Positions 10,301 to 17,539 of a stretch of DNA of 64,000 bases are shown here, piece after piece (position 1 is the first letter of the stretch; each line of letters begins with the position of its first letter). The stretch is from Rubrivirga sp046845755 (GTDB taxonomy: Bacteria; Bacteroidota; Rhodothermia; Rhodothermales; Rubricoccaceae): positions 2,170,001-2,234,000 of the forward strand of contig NZ_CP177357.1 of assembly GCF_046845755.1 (NCBI RefSeq). The letters run 5' to 3'. Position numbers and translations under genes: made by a program. Below the pieces are notes generated by a model that saw only the letters and a program-made list of their open reading frames with translations, searched no databases and had not been told where the DNA came from.

Positions 10301-10809
10301 AGCGCGGGCGCGTGGACGTGGCCCGGTTCGTCGAGGAGTACGTCAACCTGGCCTTCCACGGCGCGCGCGCCAACGACTCCGACTTCCGCGTCGAGATCGT
10401 CCGCGACTTCGCCGACGACACGGGCGAGGCCGAAGTGGTGCCTCAGGAGTTCGGCCGCGTGCTGATCAACTTGCTCACGAACGCCTTCCACGCCGTCAAC
10501 GCGCGCGACACCGCCGAGGGCGACGACTACGCCCCGACCGTCACCGTCCGCACCCGGCGCCACGGCGACGAGGTCTCGATCGAGATCGAGGACAACGGGA
10601 CCGGCATCCCGTCCGACGTCAAGGCCAAGATCTTCGAGCCGTTCTTCACCACCAAGCCGACCGGCGAGGGCACCGGCCTCGGCCTCTCGCTGGCTCACGA
10701 CATCGTGACGAGCGTGCACGGCGGCCGGATGGCCGTCGAGAGCACCGATGGCGAGGGCACCACGTTCACCGTCGCCGTTCCGGCCGCGACCCCGGCGCCC
10801 GCCGCCTAG
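7360..10809 (+). CDS. two-component sensor histidine kinase with 14-repeat beta-propeller sensor
   Basis: 1149 aa. The ATG overlaps the upstream stop and is followed by a hydrophobic signal/anchor. About 14 Reg_prop repeats of the form LWVGTxxGLxRF span residues 45-650, enough for two seven-bladed propellers in the periplasm. A Y_Y_Y domain (about 686-763) and one membrane helix (773-799) follow, then an Ala/Glu-rich coiled coil (807-887). HisKA has phosphoacceptor H901 (GIAHEIKNPLNF), and the HATPase has N (LLTNAFHA), G1 (DNGTGIP) and G2 (GTGLGLSLAHD) boxes. The layout is that of Bacteroidota hybrid polysaccharide sensors, but without the fused receiver and AraC output; the overlapping cyclase regulator probably supplies the receiver. 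Confidence 0.9.
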   Translation: MTRRPTARIVGVALAAALAAVLAVVGPALARQDASPAGADPALDITFRHLTTDQGLPSSLVFALAQDALGFVWVGTDEGLVRFDGVDLREYRRTADTTSLPGNVVQELEPGPRGALWVGTGDGLARYDPATDRFRRIDELPSGDIRALAADGGGGVWVGSTEGLAFVDGTGRARRETARLPDPVVEALHLAPDGDLWIGTGDGLVRRAPDGTTRTFRPDSLAALGAFRIAALAPSRNGLLVGTFGEGLLSFDPETGAFREIGLGGGPFDRHVATVHEDAAGTVWAGTLGSGLHRLSPALGQVRTYRSVPEDPSSLSSDEVSVILEDRQGVLWVATYAGLDRFDRARGTAARLRHTDDPASIASNAIRALLVGSDGTLYVGTDRTLDRSTDGRRFSHHTIGSADQPSLPVRALYEDAAGTVWVGTEGAGPFRVTADGTEPVPLSTDRGSAVTSFLETESGQFWIGTLSQGLARYERDTGEITWVRARASGLPSNEIRALAEDANGTMWVGTDTGLCRHDGGGRFSCLPADGPPDFVYSLHARRDGSLFAGTKAGLLAVDTDAPAPQARRYTVETSDLPDDTVHAIVEDEGVLWLSTGAGLMRFEPLTGVFSRRPGTQDVERSLNSAATRAADGRLLFGSERGVLTFMPQTLLERNAIAPEIAITRVDVDGVTIDPDSSEVLAAAAPVADEIRLGPDQAYLTIHYAGLHFSDPAQNTYRYRLLGLYDDWREVGTDREATFSALPPGDYTFEVEAANADGVGFDQARASIAVVALPPWWRTWWALAGFAVLAVLALVRADKWQRARLLRQERERADRREAELRAETAEAETAKATAEAAALKAENDRKAAELEQARKVEQANAKLAEANGQLEASLQHLRDTQTQLVQSEKLASLGQLTAGIAHEIKNPLNFVNNFADLSVELAEELREEMGETPERPVGEVLAEVGDLLDNLQDNARRIREHGQRADRIVRSMLLHSRGGSAERGRVDVARFVEEYVNLAFHGARANDSDFRVEIVRDFADDTGEAEVVPQEFGRVLINLLTNAFHAVNARDTAEGDDYAPTVTVRTRRHGDEVSIEIEDNGTGIPSDVKAKIFEPFFTTKPTGEGTGLGLSLAHDIVTSVHGGRMAVESTDGEGTTFTVAVPAATPAPAA

Positions 10810-11546
10810 CGCGCCGCCAGCTGGCGGACCGTGAACTGGCCCACACCCCGCGCCCGGACGGCCACGTCGCCGACCGGCATCGGCGTGGCCACCAGCGGCT
10901 CGACCTCCACCCAGTCCGCACAGATCGCGCCCGGGAGCTCGGGCAGCACGCCCGCCGGGGGCGTCATCCGGAACCCGGCGCACCCGCCCGCGCGGCGGCT
11001 CCCGTCGCCGTCCGAGTCCGACACGACGACGTAGCGGCCGTTCTCGCGGATCACGTGCGTCGAGCCGGTGTCGCCCTCGCCGGACCCAGCGCTCTGAGCG
11101 CGGCGCTCGCCTGAGGTGCGGCCGAGCACGTCGAGCTCGAACGCCAGGACGACCGCTCCGTTCAGTCGGTACCGCACCACGGCCACGTCGACGGGCCCGC
11201 CAAAGTCGACCTGGAAGTCGAGCGCGCCGTCGGCCCGGCCCTCGGTGAACAGCTCGGCGACGGTCGCGCCCGACGCCTCGACGGTCGCCCCGAACCGGCC
11301 CCCGGCCGGGATGGCGATGGGGTCGGTCTCGACGTCGAGCCGGGCGGGCTGGCCGGCGACCCTGAACCCGCCCTCGCGCGAGCCGCCCAGGCCGGAGACC
11401 ACGAGGGCGCCGTCGACGACCGCCAGCTGGGCGTCGCCGACGGCCTCGACCTCGACGCCCTGGAACGTGACCGGGCCGGCGGGGGGCTCGTCCGAGTCGC
11501 AGGCGGCGAGGGCGAGCAGGGGGATGAGCACGGCGAGGCGACGCAT
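10806..11546 (-). CDS. hypothetical lipoprotein
   Basis: 246 aa. It opens with a lipoprotein signal (MRRLAVLIPLLALAAC, lipidation at C16) followed by Asp/Glu-rich residues. The rest is beta-rich without recognised motifs. A segment near residue 180 (SDSDGDGSRRAGGCAG) could be a loop. The start is supported by the signal and by a -7-like element 30 bp upstream. The gene is convergent with the kinase gene, with stops overlapping in CTAG. Family unknown. Confidence 0.7.
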   Translation of the reverse strand: MRRLAVLIPLLALAACDSDEPPAGPVTFQGVEVEAVGDAQLAVVDGALVVSGLGGSREGGFRVAGQPARLDVETDPIAIPAGGRFGATVEASGATVAELFTEGRADGALDFQVDFGGPVDVAVVRYRLNGAVVLAFELDVLGRTSGERRAQSAGSGEGDTGSTHVIRENGRYVVVSDSDGDGSRRAGGCAGFRMTPPAGVLPELPGAICADWVEVEPLVATPMPVGDVAVRARGVGQFTVRQLAAR

Positions 11547-11566
11547 GACGGAGTCGGAATGGGGGT

Positions 11567-11576
11567 CCGAAGACTA
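11567..11576 (-). promoter_or_regulatory. candidate -7 element for lipoprotein gene
   Basis: TAGTCTTCGG on the minus strand, first T 30 bp before the ATG at 11546; it matches the recurrent motif and spacing. Confidence 0.5.
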
Positions 11577-11625
11577 CGAACCGCCCGGGGTGCCGCTCCA
11601 CCGGATCAGCACCCCGGCCCCGGCG

Positions 11626-11635
11626 TAGACTCCCT
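11626..11635 (+). promoter_or_regulatory. candidate -7 element for the cyclic-nucleotide-binding gene
   Basis: TAGACTCCCT, 40 bp before the ATG at 11666. It lacks the TT core and is a weaker match; the same TAGACTCCC word precedes murB. Confidence 0.3.
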
Positions 11636-11665
11636 CCCGTCCCCCCAGCACGTCCCCTTCGCATT

Positions 11666-12184
11666 ATGCAGAGCTTGTGGAAGAGCCTCCTCGGCGGCGC
11701 CCGCGGGTCGAACGAAGGCGACCTGCTCGGCGCCGTGCCCCTCTTCGAGGACCTCACCCCGCGCGAGCTCGACGCCGTCCAGCGGCTCCTGCACCGCCGC
11801 GACTACGTGGCCGGCGAGTCCATCTTCATCCAGGGCGAGCCCGGCCTGGGGATGTACATCATCGTCCGGGGCGCCGTGTCCATCCAGTCCGAGCCGAGCG
11901 GCCGCGAGCTGGTCGAGCTGGTCGACGGCGACTTTTTCGGCGAGATCGCCCTCCTCAACGAGGTCATCCGCACCGCGACGGCCCGGGCCAAGACCGACTG
12001 CACCCTGCTGAGCCTGTTCCAGCCGGACCTCCTGAGCCTGCTCGACCGCAACCCGCGCCTGGGCGTCAAGGTGCTGCTGGCGCTGGCGCGGCTCGTCGGC
12101 CTGCGGCTGGTCGAGGTGTCGGACGAGGTGGAGGCGCTGACGCGCGAGTGCGACGAACTCCGGGCCGCCGCGACCGGTGCCTGA
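11666..12184 (+). CDS. cyclic nucleotide-binding domain protein
   Basis: 172 aa. Residues 20-140 form one cyclic-nucleotide-binding fold: LFEDLTPRELDAV at entry, a YVAGESIFIQGEPGLGMYIIVRG core, and a phosphate-binding cassette DFFGEIALLNEVIRTATARA that keeps the GE and the downstream Arg. No helix-turn-helix follows; the C-terminus is helical, so this is a stand-alone sensor or partner protein and not a CRP-type regulator. It lies 0.9 kb beyond the receiver-cyclase/kinase pair, making it a plausible effector of their nucleotide product (inference). The end overlaps the next gene by 8 bp. Confidence 0.85.
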   Translation: MQSLWKSLLGGARGSNEGDLLGAVPLFEDLTPRELDAVQRLLHRRDYVAGESIFIQGEPGLGMYIIVRGAVSIQSEPSGRELVELVDGDFFGEIALLNEVIRTATARAKTDCTLLSLFQPDLLSLLDRNPRLGVKVLLALARLVGLRLVEVSDEVEALTRECDELRAAATGA

Positions 12185-13283
12185 GACGCTCGACGTGCAG
12201 CCCGAGGCTCCCAGCGACATCGCGCCGTCCCCCACCGCCCAGGCCCCCCCGCCGGTCGTGCCCGCCTACCAGCTCAGCCGCTGGGTGTGGCTGGCCACGC
12301 TGGGCACGCTCGTGCTGCTGATCGCGCTGGCGGCCGACCTCGCCGGGCTCGTCCTCTTGGGCGCCATCCTGGCCTACCTGCTCATCCCGCTCGTCGACGG
12401 GCTGGAGCGCCGGGGGATGGGCCGGACCCAGGCCACGCTACTGGTCGTGGTGGGGCTCGGGGCCCTGTTCGGGGTCGCGATGGCGCTCGGGCTGCCCGTC
12501 GTGCTCGAGCAGATGGCCTCGCTCCAGGCGCGCCGCGAGAGCGGGGAGCTGCTCCAGCTCGTCCGCGACGCCGAGGCCGGGCTGGCCGCCCGGCTCGGGT
12601 TCCTGGAGCCGTCCGAGCTGGGGCTCGTCGACGCCGCGCGCGAGGCGCTCCGCGCCGACGCCGGCCCGCTGATCGGCTACGTGCCCAGCCTGCTCCAGAC
12701 GATCGGCAACTCCGTCATCGTCCCGTTCGTGCTGTTCACGCTCTTGCGCGACGGGCCCACGCTGCGCCGCAAGCTGCTGGCAGTCGTCCCGAACCGCTAC
12801 TTCGAGTTTGCGATGACGGTCGCCTACAAGGCCGACGCGCACCTCGGCGGCTACCTCCGAGGGCAGGCGCTCATCGCGAGCCTGGTCGGCGCGTCGACGG
12901 CGCTCGGGCTGGGACTCCTGGGCGTCGACTACTACCTCGTGCTGGGCGTGGTCACCGGGCTGGCCAACTTCGTCCCGTACGCGGGCTTCTTGGTCTCGGC
13001 CTCCCTGTCCGTGCTGGTCTCGATCGTGACGACCGGCGGGACCGACCAGGTGGCCGCGGTCATCGGCCTGTTCCTCGTCCTCCAGACCGTCGAGAACATC
13101 GTGTTCCAGCCGTGGATCACGGGCAAGAACGTCTCGATGCACCCGGTGATGGTCCTGCTGGCGATCCTCGTCGGGGGGCGGCTGGCGGGCGTGGCCGGGA
13201 TGGCCCTGGCCGTGCCCGCGGCCGCCGTGCTCAAGGTGGTCTTCCTCGAGACCGTCGTCGGCTTGCGCCGCTACCATCTGTAG
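12177..13283 (+). CDS. AI-2E family (PerM-type) transporter
   Basis: 368 aa from a GTG start that overlaps the previous stop; no better start precedes the first membrane helix. A cytoplasmic Pro-rich N-terminus is followed by about eight hydrophobic segments in the arrangement of AI-2E/PerM permeases. These comprise paired N-terminal helices, a central soluble helical segment (RDAEAGLAARLG), a C-terminal bundle with ANFVPYAGF and NIVFQPWITGK, and an LLAILVGGRLAGVAGM loop. Members export or transport diverse small molecules; the substrate cannot be assigned here. The 8-bp overlap suggests translation coupled to the nucleotide-binding protein. Confidence 0.87.
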   Translation: MPETLDVQPEAPSDIAPSPTAQAPPPVVPAYQLSRWVWLATLGTLVLLIALAADLAGLVLLGAILAYLLIPLVDGLERRGMGRTQATLLVVVGLGALFGVAMALGLPVVLEQMASLQARRESGELLQLVRDAEAGLAARLGFLEPSELGLVDAAREALRADAGPLIGYVPSLLQTIGNSVIVPFVLFTLLRDGPTLRRKLLAVVPNRYFEFAMTVAYKADAHLGGYLRGQALIASLVGASTALGLGLLGVDYYLVLGVVTGLANFVPYAGFLVSASLSVLVSIVTTGGTDQVAAVIGLFLVLQTVENIVFQPWITGKNVSMHPVMVLLAILVGGRLAGVAGMALAVPAAAVLKVVFLETVVGLRRYHL

Positions 13284-13299
13284 CGTCCCGTCCCCTTTT

Positions 13300-14157
13300 G
13301 TGACCGATCTTCCGTCGATGCCCACCGCCGCCCCGCGCCTCACCGTCCGCTTCTGGGGCGTCCGAGGGTCGATCCCGACCCCCGACCCGGGCAACCTGGG
13401 CGTCGGCGGCAACACGTCGTGCGTCGAGGTCGTCGCCCACGACGGGACGCGGCTCATCCTGGACGCCGGGACCGGCGCGCGCGCGCTCGGGTTCGCGCTC
13501 GCGGCCGAGGCGGCCGGCGAGGACGGCGAGGTCCACGTGGCCCTGTCGCACTTCCACTGGGACCACCTCCAGGGCCTGCCCTTTTTCGCGCCGCTGTACA
13601 CGCCCGGCCAGACGGTCCGCTTCTACGCCGCCACCGACGACGACCGCCTCGACGCGCTCCTGCGCGGCCAGATGGTCTCGCCGTACTTCCCGGTCCCCTT
13701 CGTCGACCTCGCCGCGGCCACCGAGACCGTCCGCGTCGTCGACGGCGAGCCGTTCACGATCGGCCCGATGACCGTCCGGCCGTTCCCCGTCTTCCACCCC
13801 CAGGGCGCGCACGGCTACCGCATCGAGTGCGACGGCGCCACGGTCGTCTACGCGACCGACTACGAGCACGGCTCGCCGGCGCACGACGAGGGCCTGCGCG
13901 AGGTCGCCCGGGGCGCGGATGTTCTGATCTCGGACGCGCAGTACACGCCCGAGGAGTACGACCTGCGCCGGGGCTGGGGCCACACCACGTGGCAGCACGC
14001 CGCCGACCTCGCCGCCGCGGCCGGCGTCGGCCGCCTCTTCCTGTTCCACCACGACCCCGCCCACGACGACGACGCGCTCGGCCGGATCCGCGACCTCGCG
14101 TGCGCCCGGTTCCCGGCCACAGAGCTGGCGACGGAGGGGCTGGAGGTCCAGGTGTAG
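13300..14157 (+). CDS. MBL-fold metallo-hydrolase
   Basis: 285 aa from the GTG at 13300; an ATG at 13318 (MPTAAPRLTVRFWG) is an equally good start. The protein begins with RFWGVRGSIPTP and GGNTSCVEV, has DAGTG, and the metal motif LSHFHWDHLQG, an HxHxDH variant. Further ligands are in YATDYEH and LFHHDPAHDD. These features match the PhnP/cAMP-phosphodiesterase-like branch of the beta-lactamase fold. A phosphodiesterase role would complete the nearby cyclic-nucleotide genes, but the family is broad and this is inference. It begins 16 bp after the permease stop. Confidence 0.85.
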   Translation: MTDLPSMPTAAPRLTVRFWGVRGSIPTPDPGNLGVGGNTSCVEVVAHDGTRLILDAGTGARALGFALAAEAAGEDGEVHVALSHFHWDHLQGLPFFAPLYTPGQTVRFYAATDDDRLDALLRGQMVSPYFPVPFVDLAAATETVRVVDGEPFTIGPMTVRPFPVFHPQGAHGYRIECDGATVVYATDYEHGSPAHDEGLREVARGADVLISDAQYTPEEYDLRRGWGHTTWQHAADLAAAAGVGRLFLFHHDPAHDDDALGRIRDLACARFPATELATEGLEVQV

Positions 14158-14228
14158 CGGCGGGCGCCGCACGGCCCCGGGCACCACTCTGGGCAAAGCC
14201 TTCGTTTGAAGCTCACCGGGGCTGCCCG

Positions 14229-14238
14229 TACTTTGAGG
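14229..14238 (+). promoter_or_regulatory. candidate -7 element for the CsbD-like gene
   Basis: TACTTTGAGG contains a perfect TAnnTTTG (TACTTTG), the closest match to the Bacteroidota consensus in the window. It is 71-86 bp before the alternative starts, so the leader would be longer than elsewhere. Confidence 0.45.
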
Positions 14239-14314
14239 CTAGCCACGACCGTCTTCACCGTCCGAGCCGTCCGGCGGCGGGACACAGCCAACGAATCCGA
14301 TGGGCAAGCAGCGC

Positions 14315-14488
14315 ATGACTGACAACTGGGAGCGAATGAAGGCCCAGATCCTCTCCACCTGGGGCGAGCTCGACGAGTCCGAGATGAAGAAGGCCCGGGG
14401 CAACCTCGGCCAGATGGTGAACCTGATTCACTCCCAGACGGGCGAGGACCGCACGGTCATCATGCGCAAGATGTCGGCCTTCCTCTAG
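14315..14488 (+). CDS. CsbD-like small stress protein
   Basis: 57 aa from the ATG at 14315 (MTDNWERMKAQILSTWGELD); an ATG at 14300 would add five residues (MGKQR). The pattern W..MK..I...WG.L...E, then a charged GNLGQMVNLI segment and a helical end, matches CsbD-family proteins (about 60 aa). These are abundant stress-induced proteins of unknown biochemistry. It is monocistronic between MBL and carboxylase genes with 142 bp upstream and its own -7-like element. Confidence 0.7.
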   Translation: MTDNWERMKAQILSTWGELDESEMKKARGNLGQMVNLIHSQTGEDRTVIMRKMSAFL

Positions 14489-14600
14489 GCCCATCGGCAC
14501 ACCGCTTCGACGGCGCGCTCCCACAGCGGGGGCGCGCCGTTTTTCGTCCGCCCCGCGAGCAGGCTCGGCCAGAGGTGCCGGACTGGCTCGCGGACGCCGC

Positions 14601-14610
14601 TAGCTTGCGG
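14601..14610 (+). promoter_or_regulatory. candidate -7 element for the carboxylase gene
   Basis: TAGCTTGCGG, first T 26 bp before the ATG at 14627, followed by a C-only leader. The identical word occurs before dacB at 34123. Confidence 0.5.
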
Positions 14611-14626
14611 CACGCCCCCCCGCCCT

Positions 14627-16342
14627 ATGTCCGAGACCGACGCCGACACGCCCGCCCGCCCCTTCCCGCTCGGCACCGCCGTGCCCGACGACGGCCCGCT
14701 CCGCGAGGCTTACGACCGCCGCGTCGCCTTCCACGAGCGCCAGCTCGAGGCGCTCGATCAGCAGGCCGCCGAGGTCCGCAAGGGCGGCGGCGACAAGGCC
14801 ATCGCCCGGATGCACAAGCGCGGCAAGCTGACCGCGCGCGAGCGGATCGCAGCTCTCCTCGACGACGACACCGACTTCCGCGAGATCGGCCTGTTTACCG
14901 GGCGTGGGATGTACGAGGACGTCGGCGGCTGCCCGTCGGGCGGGACCGTCATGGGTCTGGGCCACGTCCAGGGCCGGCTGTGCATGGTGGTCGCCAACGA
15001 CGCCACCGTCAAGGCCGGCGCGTGGTTTCCGATCACGGCCAAAAAGAACCTCCGGGCCCAGGAGATCGCGCTCGAGAACCGGGTCCCCATCATCTACCTT
15101 GTCGACTCGGCCGGCGTCTTCCTGCCGATGCAGGACGAGATCTTCCCGGACCGCGACCACTTCGGCCGCATCTTCCGGAATAACGCGAAGCTCTCGGCGA
15201 TGGGCGTCCCCCAAATCGCGGCCATCATGGGGAGCTGCGTGGCGGGCGGCGCCTACCTCCCCATCATGTCGGACGAGTCGCTGATCGTCGACGGGACGGG
15301 CAGCGTGTTTTTGGCGGGCCCGTTCCTGGTCCAGGCCGCGATCGGCGAGGAGGTCGACGTGGAGACCCTCGGCGGGGCGACGACGCAGACCGACATCTCG
15401 GGCGTCTGTGAGTACAAGATGCCCGACGACGAGACCTGCCTCGCAACCATCCGCGATTTGGTCGGCGGGCTGGGGCCCCTCCCCCGCTTCGGGTTCACGC
15501 GCGACGAGTCGGTCGCCCCGGCCTTCGACGCCGACGGCGTGCTCGGCGTCTTCCCCGAGTCCCGCCAGCAGCCCTACGACACGCGCGAGTTGCTCGCACG
15601 CATCGTCGACGCCGACTCGTGGGTCGAGGTCAAGGCCGGGTACGGGCAGACGCTCGTTTGCGGCTACGCCCGGATCGACGGGTGGAGCGTGGGGATCGTC
15701 GCCAGCCAGCGCCAGGTGGTCCGCGCGAAGGCGCCCCAGGGCCGGGCGTCAGAGATGCAGATCGGCGGCGTCATCTACGGCGACGCGGCCGACAAGGCGG
15801 CGCGGTTCGTGATGCAGTGCAACCAGAAGCGGATCCCGCTCGTGTTTTTCCAGGACGCCGCCGGCTTCATGGTCGGCACGCGCGCCGAGCAGTCGGGGAT
15901 CATCAAGGACGGCGCGAAGCTGGTCAACGCCGTCGCCAACTCGGTCGTCCCGACGTTCACCGTCGTCGTGGGCAACTCGTTCGGGGCGGCCAACTACGCC
16001 CTCAACGGCCGCGCCTACGACCCGCGCCTGTTCCTGGCGTGGCCGACGGCCCAGATCGCGGTGATGGGCGGCGCGCAAGCCGCCAAGACGCTGCTCTCCA
16101 TCGAGGAGCGGACGCTGTCGAAGCAGGGCATCGAGCTGTCCGAGGCCGAGCGCCAGCAGCGGCTCGACGAGATCGAGGCGCGCTACGCCGAGCAGACCTC
16201 GCCGGTCTACGCCGCCGCCCGCCTGTGGGTCGACGCCATCATCGACCCCCGCGAGACGCGCGGCTGGCTGGCGACGGGCCTCGAGATGGCCGACCACAAC
16301 CCGGAGATGGCGCCCTTCCGCGTGGGCGTGCTGCAGACGTAG
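14627..16342 (+). CDS. acyl-CoA carboxylase beta (carboxyltransferase) subunit
   Basis: 571 aa, full length for the family. It contains the N-terminal HKRGKLTARERI segment, the acyl-CoA-side oxyanion glycines (SCVAGGAYLP) and a C-terminal QDAAGFMVG block with GNSFGAANYALNGRAY. The DEIFPDRDHFGRIFRN motif is closest to methylcrotonyl-CoA carboxylase beta subunits, so leucine degradation is a likely pathway; propionyl- or geranyl-CoA carboxylase remain possible. The enzyme transfers the carboxyl from biotin, needing a separate biotin carboxylase/BCCP subunit that is not in the window. It is monocistronic, and a structured 88-bp convergent spacer follows. Confidence 0.93.
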   Translation: MSETDADTPARPFPLGTAVPDDGPLREAYDRRVAFHERQLEALDQQAAEVRKGGGDKAIARMHKRGKLTARERIAALLDDDTDFREIGLFTGRGMYEDVGGCPSGGTVMGLGHVQGRLCMVVANDATVKAGAWFPITAKKNLRAQEIALENRVPIIYLVDSAGVFLPMQDEIFPDRDHFGRIFRNNAKLSAMGVPQIAAIMGSCVAGGAYLPIMSDESLIVDGTGSVFLAGPFLVQAAIGEEVDVETLGGATTQTDISGVCEYKMPDDETCLATIRDLVGGLGPLPRFGFTRDESVAPAFDADGVLGVFPESRQQPYDTRELLARIVDADSWVEVKAGYGQTLVCGYARIDGWSVGIVASQRQVVRAKAPQGRASEMQIGGVIYGDAADKAARFVMQCNQKRIPLVFFQDAAGFMVGTRAEQSGIIKDGAKLVNAVANSVVPTFTVVVGNSFGAANYALNGRAYDPRLFLAWPTAQIAVMGGAQAAKTLLSIEERTLSKQGIELSEAERQQRLDEIEARYAEQTSPVYAAARLWVDAIIDPRETRGWLATGLEMADHNPEMAPFRVGVLQT

Positions 16343-16345
16343 TCT

Positions 16346-16413
16346 GGGAACGGGGGACGGGCAGAGGGAATGCGATGTCGTCTGCCCGTTCCCACGCCCC
16401 AGTTCCCCGTTCC
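16346..16413. terminator. inverted-repeat spacer, possible bidirectional terminator
   Basis: Between convergent genes, GGGAACGGG (16346-16354) can pair with CCCGTTCCC (16385-16393), and GGGCAGA (16359-16365) with TCTGCCC (16381-16387). A competing partner CCCCGTTCC lies at 16405-16413. No U-tract follows on either strand, so an intrinsic terminator is only suggested. Confidence 0.4.
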
Positions 16414-16430
16414 TGCGAGCGGCAGCGAGC

Positions 16431-17537
16431 CTACGCCACCATCGCCCGTTGCGCGGCCACCCGACCCGTCTCGGTGAGCGCGAGGCGGTCGCCCGCGCGG
16501 ACGACGGCGCCCTCGCGCTCGGCCGCACGGACGGCGCGGCTGGCGAACGCCTTGTCCCACCGGAGGTGCTCCTGGAGGTGGCCGACGCGGCACTCGCGGT
16601 CGGCCTCGGGCGTGTGCTCGTGGTGCAGGAGGTGGACGAGCAGCATCCGCTCGGCAAAGGCGACCCGCTGGCGCGCCCGGCGCCGCGCCTGGGCGACCAG
16701 CCCCCGGTCGGGCGCGAACGCGAAGGCGGCGGTGAACCACACGCCCGCCATCACCGCCATCGCCCCGGCGATCGACGCGTCGAGCCCGCGCGCGAGCCAG
16801 TAGCCGGTGACGGCGCTGACGACGCCGATGAGCACCGACAAGCCCAGCAGGACGGGCAGGCGGTCGGTCAGCAGCCACGCCGCGGCGGGCGGCGCGATCA
16901 TCAGCCCGACGACGAGAATGGAGCCCACCACGTCGAACGCGCCGACGGCGACGACCGAGACGAGCGACATCAGCGCGTAGTGGATGAGACCGGGCGCGAG
17001 CCCCAGCGCAGCCGCCAGCGCCGGGTCGAACGTGCTCAGCTTGAGCTCTTTGTAGAACACGCCCACGAACGCCGCGACCGCCAGCAGGATCGTGCCCATC
17101 ACCCACAGCGACTGGGGGCCCCAGTCGCGCCCGCCGACCGTGACGCGCTCGATCCACGAGAACGCGGGGTCGCCGAGCAGGACCGCGTCGGTGTCGAGGT
17201 GGACCCCGCTGGCGAAGCGAGAGATCAGCACGACGCCGATCGAAAACAGGGCCGGGAAGACGAGCGCAATCGCGGCGTCCTGCTTGACGAGCCGCGTCCG
17301 ACCCAGCGCCTCGATCAGCCCGACGGCGAACACGCCCGTCACGGCGGCTGCCAGCAGCAAGAGCGGCGACGACAGCGACTCGGTCCAGAAAAACGCGAGC
17401 ACGATGCCGGGCAGGATCGCGTGGCTGATGGCGTCGGACAGCAGCGACGTTTTGCGCAGGACCAAGAACGCGCCGACGAGCGCGCACGCAGCGGCCGTGA
17501 CGGCAGCGATCAGCTGGATTTCGAGTTGCGGCGTCAT
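16431..17537 (-). CDS. metal ABC transporter permease with winged-helix tail (distal)
   Basis: 368 aa; start at 17537 just after the upstream stop. Residues 1-275 are an ABC-3 family permease (RKTSLLSDAISHAILPGIVLAF; FDVVGSILVVGLMIAPPAAAWLLTDR) of the Mn/Zn/Fe uptake type in the inner membrane. After the last helix, about 85 residues form a predicted winged helix (AERMLLVHLLHHEHTP..., ending LALTETGRVAAQRAMVA) resembling a DtxR DNA-binding domain. Two-domain permeases are known, notably Chlamydia YtgCR, whose C-terminal part is a DtxR-like repressor. Whether this tail binds DNA or only regulates transport is unknown. It is the last gene of the operon. Confidence 0.9.
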   Translation of the reverse strand: MTPQLEIQLIAAVTAAACALVGAFLVLRKTSLLSDAISHAILPGIVLAFFWTESLSSPLLLLAAAVTGVFAVGLIEALGRTRLVKQDAAIALVFPALFSIGVVLISRFASGVHLDTDAVLLGDPAFSWIERVTVGGRDWGPQSLWVMGTILLAVAAFVGVFYKELKLSTFDPALAAALGLAPGLIHYALMSLVSVVAVGAFDVVGSILVVGLMIAPPAAAWLLTDRLPVLLGLSVLIGVVSAVTGYWLARGLDASIAGAMAVMAGVWFTAAFAFAPDRGLVAQARRRARQRVAFAERMLLVHLLHHEHTPEADRECRVGHLQEHLRWDKAFASRAVRAAEREGAVVRAGDRLALTETGRVAAQRAMVA

Positions 17538-17539
17538 GG

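Noticed and set aside
7249..11757. A 1500-codon open frame antisense to the sensor kinase
   Set aside because: It is a shadow of a GC-rich gene: it runs through the well-supported kinase, has Arg/Gly/Pro/Ala-rich sequence and no motif.
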